This document shows positions 7,167 to 13,225 of a stretch of 17,080 nt of DNA, one piece after another. A program made the position numbers and the translations under genes. Each line of letters begins with the position of its first letter. Positions within the stretch are counted from its first letter, which is position 1. Under the pieces are notes generated by a model. The model was not told where the DNA came from. It saw only the letters and a program-made list of their open reading frames with translations, and made no database searches. This DNA is from an uncultured Clostridia bacterium. Lineage in GTDB: Bacteria > Bacillota > Clostridia > Christensenellales > CAG-314. The stretch spans positions 1 to 17,080 of the forward strand of contig CAKPPA010000007.1 of assembly GCA_934177025.1 (NCBI GenBank). Reading direction: 5' to 3'.

Positions 7167-7997
7167 ATGCAAAATCTTAATGAACACATTGACGAAGTTC
7201 AACAAAAAATTGGCTACTATTTTCATAATACGGATTTATTGCTTCAAGCCTTTACAAGAAGTTCCTATTCCACTCAATACGGCGGAGAAAACAACGAAGT
7301 ATTGGAATTCATCGGCGACAAAGTCCTCGATTTTTATGTTGTAAAAACAATTGCCGACAGATTCGGTTTTATGAAATCGCAATCGGACTACTACGACGAA
7401 GATAACGATAACGAAGAATTCTGTATCGTTGCAAATAAAAATGAATCGGATTTTACGGAAATCAAAAAAAAGATTGTAGCAAACAAAACGCTTGCAAAAA
7501 GAATCGATTCGCTCGACTTTGCGAAATATATGTATTTAGGCGATAGCGATATCAACAACAACGTTATTTCACAAGAAAAAGTAAAGGCGGACTTATTTGA
7601 AGCAATTTTAGGAGCAATCGCTATTGACAGCGATTGGGACGTAGAATCACTACAAAATTCCACCGAATACATGTTGAAAATCGACAAATTTCTGACAAAC
7701 GTCGACACGGAGGAAAAACGTCCCGAAAAATTTAAAGAAGAAAATGCTGTAACTACGTTAAAGGAACTTGCCGAGCACGGACATTGTTCCATTCCGGAAT
7801 ACAATTCGCCGGATGAGCAAGTAGAGCAAAACGGTTTTTTTTGGTGGGCTTGCACCTGTACTGTGAAAAGTTGGAACATTCAAACAACCGGACTTTCGAC
7901 TTCCAAAAAAGGCGCAAAAAGATATGCCGCCTACTTAGCTCTTTGCGAGCGTTACGGATTGCCCAACGAATTTGACGAAAGCGACGAATCACAATGA
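7167..7997 (+). CDS. Divergent RNase III: endonuclease domain with acidic insertion plus dsRNA-binding domain
   Basis: Predicted to cut double-stranded RNA using two metal ions. The 276-aa protein has an N-terminal endonuclease domain with the signature NEVLEFIGDKVL (E44, E47, D51) and ADLFEAILGA (D142, E145). All the usual metal ligands are thus kept, although the Arg of the classical NERLEFLGD motif is Val. Residues about 68-97 are an acidic insertion (SDYYDEDNDNEEF), making the stretch between the two motifs some 20 residues longer than in E. coli Rnc. Residues about 194-265 form a dsRNA-binding domain ending in SKKGAKRYAAYLAL. Four of six Arg codons are AGA, unlike the CGN-using neighbours, which suggests horizontal acquisition. 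AAAGGAG lies 13 nt before the ATG, a rather long spacing. It is not next to smc, ftsY or acpP, where housekeeping rnc usually sits, so I withhold that symbol. Confidence 0.85.
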   Translation: MQNLNEHIDEVQQKIGYYFHNTDLLLQAFTRSSYSTQYGGENNEVLEFIGDKVLDFYVVKTIADRFGFMKSQSDYYDEDNDNEEFCIVANKNESDFTEIKKKIVANKTLAKRIDSLDFAKYMYLGDSDINNNVISQEKVKADLFEAILGAIAIDSDWDVESLQNSTEYMLKIDKFLTNVDTEEKRPEKFKEENAVTTLKELAEHGHCSIPEYNSPDEQVEQNGFFWWACTCTVKSWNIQTTGLSTSKKGAKRYAAYLALCERYGLPNEFDESDESQ

Positions 7998-8068
7998 ATG
8001 AAACTAGTATCTGGCTACCGAAAGGACTCCCTATGTTTTGTTATGATTCTATTCCCTGTGCCAAATAG
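7994..8068 (+). CDS. Possible 24-codon ORF overlapping the RNase III stop codon
   Basis: An ATG at 7994 shares ATGA with the stop codon of the RNase III-like gene and opens a frame starting MNETSIWLPKGLPMF and ending TAG at 8066-8068. The overlap would allow translational coupling, but there is no independent ribosome binding site and I recognise no family. It may be chance. Confidence 0.2.
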   Translation: MNETSIWLPKGLPMFCYDSIPCAK

Positions 8069-8422
8069 GAATTCAATTCACGTTAAGCCTTTTGGCGAAC
8101 TCGCAACGCTTACGTCCAATGCTATTCCCATTAAGCACACCATTTTTTCGCCGTAGGTTTCAAAGCGGGTTATTTTGTCATAAATGCGGCGGAAGCCTTT
8201 TCCGTGATTTCGTTTTTAAGGAGGGGGACTGTGGGCACCCGTTAAAATTTATCCGTCCTGTTTTGCCATTTTTACGGTTACTTTGCCCTTGCAACTTGCG
8301 TCGTTTTTGCCGACACACGTTTTCCTCCCTTTTTTAAAAAATTCATCAAAATCCCCCCTACCGAGCTTGACTTTTTTTATTTCCTTTTCTACTAAATTTG
8401 CGGTTTTTGGCAGTTACGGTGC
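8069..8422. other. Stretch without a convincing gene between RNase III and regulator genes
   Basis: No frame on either strand combines a ribosome binding site, a start codon and a recognisable domain. The most protein-like piece is a minus-strand open frame at 8078-8215 (45 codons, containing RIYDKITRFETYGEKMVCLM), which lacks an upstream start and could be a gene remnant. On the plus strand the 8092-8337 frame (with CHKCGG) looks like chance. No clear terminator for the RNase III gene is visible; a weak GGAA/TTCC hairpin near 8192-8204 lacks a good T run. This may be a decayed insertion or an unrecognised RNA. Confidence 0.35.
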
Positions 8423-8423
8423 A

Positions 8424-8500
8424 AACTCAACCAATTATCTAGAAACTCAACGCATCATTGAATAGTACTTGCCGAAAGCGTATGCTATAATGAACTCAAC
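8424..8500 (+). repeat. Three direct repeats AACTCAAC around the regulator promoter (candidate operators)
   Basis: AACTCAAC occurs at 8424-8431, 8444-8451 and 8493-8500. The first two are extended by one A and lie exactly 20 bp apart, about two helical turns. The third begins two bases after the -10 box. Placement around the promoter of an XRE-type regulator suggests binding sites for that regulator. Confidence 0.4.
8483..8491 (+). promoter_or_regulatory. Extended -10 promoter of the regulator-lipoprotein unit
   Basis: TGCTATAAT is a perfect extended -10 element (TG, one base, TATAAT at 8486-8491). No good -35 box is seen at 17 nt, which is tolerable for extended -10 promoters. Expected transcription start is near 8498, leaving a leader of about 49 nt. 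Confidence 0.65.
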
Positions 8501-8546
8501 AAGCACGGTTGGGAACCGATCAAAAATTTTTTTGGGGTGGAAATGA

Positions 8547-9356
8547 ATGGAACAATTTGGTAAACTTTTGGCTAAATTACGAAAGGAAAATAATATGACG
8601 CAAGCCGAACTCGGCGAAAAACTGAACGTTACGTATCAAGCAGTAAGCAAATGGGAAAACGATCAGTCGCTCCCCGATTTTCACACAATCGTTGAGATCG
8701 CAAAACTTTTCAACGTACCGTTGAGTACGTTTGCCAACGAGGATGAGGTCGTTGCCGACAAAGTAGAAAGCGAGGAGCCTACGGTAGGGTTTTGCAAAAC
8801 TTGCGGAATCGCCGTAAAAAAGGAAAATTTGGCGCAAGAGCGTCCGTTTGTGCTGTGCAAACACTGCGCGGAGGAAGAAGCAGCGCAGGAAGCGGAAAAG
8901 CAAAAACGCCTTGACAAAGTTAAAAAGGAGGAAGCCGAGAGCAAACGAAAGTCCATAAAACGAGGATTCCTTTGGGCAGCCATCCTCACAGCGGTGGTGT
9001 TCGGACTTGAATTGATTTTTATGAACAAAATCATGGAAGCTATCAAAAGCCCTGTGTGGATTTTCATTTCGCCACTCTTTTTGTTTCCGTTTGTTGCACA
9101 ATTGTTTTGGGACGGATGCATTGTCGAAATGTGTTTACTCGGCGGGCGAATCGTTGCTATGCCGGGCATCATATTTTCCTGGGACGTGGAAGGCATTTTG
9201 TGGCTTATCGCAATAAAAATTCTTTTTGCAATCATTAAACTATCTATTTTTGTTTTCACGTACCTTATCGTCGTTGCAGTTGCAATATTGATTAGTCCTT
9301 TTACGTTTTTACCGGCGTTGGAGCGTGTTCGAGGGGAAGCAACGCTGACAAAATAA
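8547..9356 (+). CDS. Membrane-anchored XRE-family regulator with zinc ribbon
   Basis: A 269-aa multidomain protein. Residues 1-62 are a helix-turn-helix of the XRE/Cro type (MTQAELGEKLNVTYQAVSKW at 17-36). Residues 83-107 form a zinc-ribbon-like CxxC...CxxC set (C83, C86, C104, C107). Residues 108-138 are a charged helix, probably a coiled coil (EEEAAQEAEKQKRLDKVKKE). The rest is hydrophobic, with about four membrane segments (roughly 140-158, 169-188, 215-231, 233-257). It probably binds DNA while held at the membrane, perhaps sensing an envelope signal; the signal is unknown. The ATG at 8547 follows GGGGTGG by six nt; an ATG four bases upstream is out of frame. The lipoprotein gene starts 22 nt downstream, so they are likely one operon. 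AACTCAAC repeats flank its promoter. Confidence 0.85.
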   Translation: MEQFGKLLAKLRKENNMTQAELGEKLNVTYQAVSKWENDQSLPDFHTIVEIAKLFNVPLSTFANEDEVVADKVESEEPTVGFCKTCGIAVKKENLAQERPFVLCKHCAEEEAAQEAEKQKRLDKVKKEEAESKRKSIKRGFLWAAILTAVVFGLELIFMNKIMEAIKSPVWIFISPLFLFPFVAQLFWDGCIVEMCLLGGRIVAMPGIIFSWDVEGILWLIAIKILFAIIKLSIFVFTYLIVVAVAILISPFTFLPALERVRGEATLTK

Positions 9357-9378
9357 AAATTTTTTAAGGGGGAAAATT

Positions 9379-11784
9379 ATGTTTTCACGAAAAAAGCACC
9401 TACTCTTTTTGTGTGCTATGCTCACAGTATTTTTACTGTTTGCCTTTGTCGGATGCGGTGACGAGCCGCCGAAGCAAAACTTTACCGGCATCACGTTTGA
9501 TAGCCAAACCGTTACGTACGACGGAAACCTACACGAGCTGAAAATTAACGGCACGTTGCCGGAAGGCGCAACGGTTTCCTACATCGGCAACAGCGGAACG
9601 AACGCCGGCACATATGTAGCAAAAGCCACTTTGGCTTGCGAAGGCTACGAAACGAAGGAACTTCAAGCAACGCTTACCATCCAAAAAGCGGACTTTTCGG
9701 GCATCACGCTCACGGACGACTCCGTTTTTTACGACGGCATGCCACATAGCATTTTGGTAAAAGGCACGTTGCCTACCGGAACGATAGTGACCTACGAAAA
9801 CAACAATCAAATCGCATTAGGCACCTACGCCGTAAAAGCAACGTTAACCAACCCAAACTACAACACCGCTACGCTTTCGGCAACGTTAAACATCCTTACC
9901 GCAGGGTTTACCGCCGCACGGTTTGAGGACAACACCGTTACTTACGACGGCAACGAACATCGGTTGGAAGTAAGCGGAGCACTGCCAAAGGGAACGACAG
10001 TTACCTACAGCGGCAACGGCGGCACAAACGTCGGCACCTACGAAGTGAGTGCTACCTTAACTTGCGAAGGCTACGAAACGAAAGTACTCCACGCAAAGCT
10101 TACCATTCAAAAGGCAAACTTTACGGGCATCACGCTTGCGGACGACTCCGTTGTTTTCGACAAAACGCCTCACAGCCTTGCAGTAAACGGAACGCTGCCG
10201 ACAGGCACGGAAGTTACCTACGAAAACAATGCGCAAATGGCAGTAGGCACCTACACGGTAATAGCAACGTTAACAAACTCGAACTACAACACGCTGCAAC
10301 TTACCGCAACGCTTACCATTCAAAAAGCAACCTTTACGGGCATTACGCTGAAAAACCGCAATGCTTTTTACAACGGAAATCCGCACAGCCTCGAAGTGAA
10401 AGGTACCCTACCTGCCGACACGCAAGTTACTTACGAAAACAACGAGCAAACGGAAGTAGGCTCCTACACCATTAAAGCAACGTTAACCAACCCGAACTAC
10501 GACACGCTCACCTTAACCGCAATCCTAAACATTCGCAACCTTGTGGAAGCGAAAAAAATTGTGGATGCACTCCTTTCCCGTCCGGACGCATGGAGCTTTT
10601 TGCCGACATCCCTGTCGGAACAAAACATGGCATATACGGCAATGCCGACGTCGGACTTTACGCAGGACTTTGTCGCCGTGAATCAAATCGGCAAAAAGTT
10701 TATCGGAAAGCAGCTACACACCGTGTATTCCGTCCTCAAAAACTCGCAAAATGTGATTGAAACAGTTGATATGTTTTATGCGGCAGGCGAAGCGATTGCG
10801 GCAGCTTACCAAACGTTTTTAAACACCAATCCGGACAACGTCGATTCCTTTACCGGAACCGTTGAAATCGGCGGCGTAAGTTGCACGTTAAGCATTCTCC
10901 TAAACGGCGACCAAAGTTCCTTAACGATTGGCAACAACACGGTAAATTTACAACTTTACGCCGACAGTGCGAAAAACGTCAACACGGGAAAAATCCAAAT
11001 TACAAGCGGTGCCGTTTTGAAATACGTCGCTACCGACACGAGTTTGCGCTACGCCATCGATTTGGAAATCTCCGGTGCAAAAGTCGCGCAAAGCATTGAA
11101 TTTGTGCGGAACGCCGATGCCGTTACCGGTTACGTTTACGAATACTACAGCTTTAATAAAGCAACCATCAAAACCACGATTTTACTGCACAGTAACGAGG
11201 ATACCACCATTGTTACCGGCGACAAACGCGAAACGGATGACATGAAAATCGAAGCATACGAGGAAGTGTACCGTTCCGCAACGGGGGAATTCCTCGGCGG
11301 AGAAGTTGCCGAAACGGTGAAAAACATTAAATACGACACGCTGTGGTTTAACCTGTACGACGTAAGCGGCTTCCGTAACGTAAAAATCGACACAAAGCAA
11401 AACGAAATGAATGCCGATACCATTTACGTCAACGACCAATCCACCGTTTTTCAGCCAAAAAAAGTCGGCGGATTGAGCTTGCAAGCGTTTTCCCGACGCT
11501 ATGACATCGAAATGAAGGAAGTTTGGTACGTTGTTTCCTCGGTTGACGAAAAAGGCAAAACCGTTTACTCCGTGGAAAAAACCTTGATTCCGATGCTGTT
11601 CGTACAAAAGGACCGTGTTGCAACCTTCCCAAGCGACGTTGTGGAACAAAACGCTTATCTTTCCGGCGTTGCTTTGCCGGACTTGTCGAAAGTGACCGAA
11701 CCGTTTACGCTCCATAAAGCGGCGTACCTAAAATTAAAAGAACTTGTTACTTACGACGAATTGAAGGCTTTTATTCAAGCATAA
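9379..11784 (+). CDS. Large surface lipoprotein with five 71-residue Ig-like (MBG/YDG-type) repeats
   Basis: The 801-aa precursor has a signal peptide with a lipobox ending FVGC (C26), so it is probably lipid-anchored on the outer face of the membrane. Residues 34-389 are five tandem beta-rich repeats of the pattern TYDG...LP.GT.VTY..N....GTY...ATL....Y.T..L.ATL.I. These resemble MBG/YDG repeats of Bacillota surface proteins. Residues 390-801 form a beta-rich region I do not recognise, with a short helical stretch at 390-400. There is no LPXTG, S-layer or catalytic motif that I can see. The start ATG has AGGGGG seven nt upstream. It follows the XRE/zinc-ribbon membrane protein by 22 nt and ends before a strong terminator, so the regulator may control it. 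Function is unknown; adhesion or polymer binding is a guess from the repeat class. Confidence 0.85.
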   Translation: MFSRKKHLLFLCAMLTVFLLFAFVGCGDEPPKQNFTGITFDSQTVTYDGNLHELKINGTLPEGATVSYIGNSGTNAGTYVAKATLACEGYETKELQATLTIQKADFSGITLTDDSVFYDGMPHSILVKGTLPTGTIVTYENNNQIALGTYAVKATLTNPNYNTATLSATLNILTAGFTAARFEDNTVTYDGNEHRLEVSGALPKGTTVTYSGNGGTNVGTYEVSATLTCEGYETKVLHAKLTIQKANFTGITLADDSVVFDKTPHSLAVNGTLPTGTEVTYENNAQMAVGTYTVIATLTNSNYNTLQLTATLTIQKATFTGITLKNRNAFYNGNPHSLEVKGTLPADTQVTYENNEQTEVGSYTIKATLTNPNYDTLTLTAILNIRNLVEAKKIVDALLSRPDAWSFLPTSLSEQNMAYTAMPTSDFTQDFVAVNQIGKKFIGKQLHTVYSVLKNSQNVIETVDMFYAAGEAIAAAYQTFLNTNPDNVDSFTGTVEIGGVSCTLSILLNGDQSSLTIGNNTVNLQLYADSAKNVNTGKIQITSGAVLKYVATDTSLRYAIDLEISGAKVAQSIEFVRNADAVTGYVYEYYSFNKATIKTTILLHSNEDTTIVTGDKRETDDMKIEAYEEVYRSATGEFLGGEVAETVKNIKYDTLWFNLYDVSGFRNVKIDTKQNEMNADTIYVNDQSTVFQPKKVGGLSLQAFSRRYDIEMKEVWYVVSSVDEKGKTVYSVEKTLIPMLFVQKDRVATFPSDVVEQNAYLSGVALPDLSKVTEPFTLHKAAYLKLKELVTYDELKAFIQA
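9478..10542 (+). repeat. Five tandem 213-bp coding repeats in the lipoprotein gene
   Basis: The units begin at 9478, 9691, 9904, 10117 and 10330. The anchoring Phe recurs at residues 35, 106, 177, 248 and 319, an exact 71-residue period with no insertion or deletion. Units 1 and 3 share the CEGYET ending and TNxGTY core. Units 2, 4 and 5 share ENN and the TNxNYxT ending. Confidence 0.93.
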
Positions 11785-11820
11785 CCGATCCCCTTTCGGG
11801 GAACGAAGTTTTCAAAACAA

Positions 11821-11860
11821 AAAAAACCGAGGCGTGGTGAAAACCACGCCTCGGGTTTTT
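11821..11860. terminator. Bidirectional terminator between the lipoprotein and hup genes
   Basis: A perfect 12-bp G+C-rich stem has arms at 11827-11838 and 11843-11854 and is capped by a GAAA tetraloop on the plus strand. Six A precede it and a G plus six T follow it, so it can end the lipoprotein transcript (+) and the hup transcript (-). Confidence 0.93.
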
Positions 11861-11949
11861 TAACTTTTTTGTAAGTTGTTTAAACTTTCCGAATCCCGTG
11901 AAAAACATTTTTGCGTTTGACGGTTTTCGGCTTCGTCAGTTCCGACGAA

Positions 11950-12225
11950 TTACTTTTCCAAATTTTCCTTCAAGGATTTGCCTGCTTTAAACACCACGGT
12001 TTTGCTTGCGGCGATTTTGATTTTTTCTTTCGTTGCAGGGTTAATTCCTTCGCGTTCCGGACGTTCCTTCACTTCAAAGCTGCCAAAGCCCGTCAATTGA
12101 ATTTTGTCGCCCGCTTTCAGTGTTTTCAAAAGCACCGCTTCGAATGCATCGACAAATTCGGCCGTTTCCTTTTTGCTCTTGCCCATATATTCGGCCATTG
12201 CCAAAATAAATGCGTTTTTGTTCAT
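11950..12225 (-). CDS. hup: HU-family nucleoid DNA-binding protein
   Basis: A 91-residue histone-like protein that binds and bends DNA as a dimer and compacts the nucleoid. The family landmarks are present: an N-terminal helical pair from MNKNAFILAMAEYMGKS, the LTGFGSFEV turn (about 43-51), and the DNA-binding arm REGINPATKEKIKI, with Pro in the intercalating position. The frame opens four codons earlier, but the ATG at 12225 is right because GGAGGT ends four nt before it. It has its own -10 box and is separated by 69 nt from recR. The downstream bidirectional terminator ends its transcript. Confidence 0.95.
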   Translation of the reverse strand: MNKNAFILAMAEYMGKSKKETAEFVDAFEAVLLKTLKAGDKIQLTGFGSFEVKERPEREGINPATKEKIKIAASKTVVFKAGKSLKENLEK

Positions 12226-12245
12226 AGTTACCTCCATCGTTTGTT

Positions 12246-12251
12246 ATTATA
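12246..12251 (-). promoter_or_regulatory. -10 box of the hup promoter
   Basis: A perfect TATAAT on the minus strand lies 20 nt before the hup start codon and predicts a very short leader carrying only the ribosome binding site. No good -35 match is found at 16-18 nt. Confidence 0.5.
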
Positions 12252-12294
12252 TCCCCCATGCGAAAAGCTAACCCTTCGCACACGAAATCCTGTT

Positions 12295-12888
12295 TTAAAT
12301 TTCCTTGCGATCCTCCAACGCGCGTGACAGCGTGCCTTCGTCCGCATACTCCAAATCGCTTCCGATTGAAATCCCCTGCGCAATGCGCGTTACTTTGACG
12401 CCCAACGGTTTTAAAATTTTGGAAATGTACATTGCGGTAACGTCCCCGCCGACATCGGGGTTGGTTGCCACAATCACTTCCTTCACGCCGCCGTCGGACA
12501 CGCGTTGCACCAATTCCTTCAAGCGAATTTCGTTCGGCCCGATGCCTTCCATCGGGTTCAGCACCCCGTTCAGCACGTGGTACACCCCTGCATAGTCGCG
12601 AATCTTTTCCATGGCAAACACGTCCTTCGGATCCTTTACCACGCAAATCACGGAAGTGTCCCTCGTTGCGCAAATACGGCACGGATCCGTGTCCGTAAAA
12701 TTGCCGCACACCGAACAATAATGCACGTTCCGCTTGGCGTCCGTCAAGGCGTTTGCAAACGCGTCCACCTCCTCCTTGGATAAGTTTAAAATCCGAAAGG
12801 CATAACGCTGTGCCGTTTTGTTGCCGACGCCCGGCAGTTTCATGAATTCGGCAATCAGCCGATTCAGCGGCTCGATGTAATTTTTCAT
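12295..12888 (-). CDS. recR: Recombination mediator RecR
   Basis: Works with RecF and RecO to load RecA onto SSB-coated single-stranded DNA during gap repair. The 197-residue protein has the normal length and order. A helix-hairpin-helix lies at 17-33 (KLPGVGNKTAQRYAFR). A four-cysteine zinc finger follows (C58, C61, C70, C73). The Toprim domain begins at about 79 (VICVVKDPKDVFAMEK) with a later NPDVGGDVTAMYI segment. The C-terminal region has GISIGSDLEYADEGTLSRAL. The start codon lies one nt after the ybaB stop, with its GGGAGG site inside ybaB, so translation is coupled. It ends the dnaX-ybaB-recR trio, a classical arrangement. No terminator is obvious after it, so some read-through into hup is possible. 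Confidence 0.97.
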   Translation of the reverse strand: MKNYIEPLNRLIAEFMKLPGVGNKTAQRYAFRILNLSKEEVDAFANALTDAKRNVHYCSVCGNFTDTDPCRICATRDTSVICVVKDPKDVFAMEKIRDYAGVYHVLNGVLNPMEGIGPNEIRLKELVQRVSDGGVKEVIVATNPDVGGDVTAMYISKILKPLGVKVTRIAQGISIGSDLEYADEGTLSRALEDRKEI

Positions 12889-12889
12889 G

Positions 12890-13216
12890 TTACAAGAGGC
12901 CTCCCAGACCTCCCGTCAAAGGGCCTAATTTTTCGCTTTCGAGTGCTTCCGCCTGCCGCAACGCATCGTTGTACGCCGCAAGAAGCAAGTCCTCCAGCAT
13001 TTCCACGTCGTCCGCCGCTTCCGGACGGATATGCACTGCCTGCATCACTTTTTTGCCGTTTAATTCCACTTCCACCATGCCGCCGCCGCTCGAACCGGTT
13101 AGCACCGCTTCCTCCAGCTCCTGCTGTGCTTTGGTGACTTGTTGTTGCATTTGTTGCGCTTGCTTCAACAACGCTTGCATGTTGTTGCCGCCAAAGCCGC
13201 CTCTGTATCCTCCCAT
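12890..13216 (-). CDS. ybaB: YbaB/EbfC-family nucleoid-associated protein
   Basis: A small DNA-binding dimer (108 aa) encoded between dnaX and recR in most bacteria. The family core is recognisable: a helical MQALLKQAQQMQQQVTKAQQ stretch (13-32), the strands VEVELNGKKVMQAVHI, and the helical LEDLLLAAYNDALRQAE. Both ends are glycine-rich (GGYRGGFGG; TGGLGGLL), as is common in the family. The ATG at 13216 has TAGGAGG seven nt ahead, nine nt after the dnaX stop. Its exact role is not settled; nucleoid organisation or help with RecR-dependent repair is likely. Confidence 0.94.
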   Translation of the reverse strand: MGGYRGGFGGNNMQALLKQAQQMQQQVTKAQQELEEAVLTGSSGGGMVEVELNGKKVMQAVHIRPEAADDVEMLEDLLLAAYNDALRQAEALESEKLGPLTGGLGGLL

Positions 13217-13225
13217 AGTTGCCTC

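Noticed and set aside
8283..8465. Plus-strand frame beginning MPLQLASFLPTHV
   Set aside because: No ribosome binding site, a biased composition and no domain; it runs into the promoter region of the regulator gene.
6754..8546. att-site duplication of the tRNA-Val 3' end
   Set aside because: No second copy of the tRNA 3' sequence and no integrase gene were found within the window.
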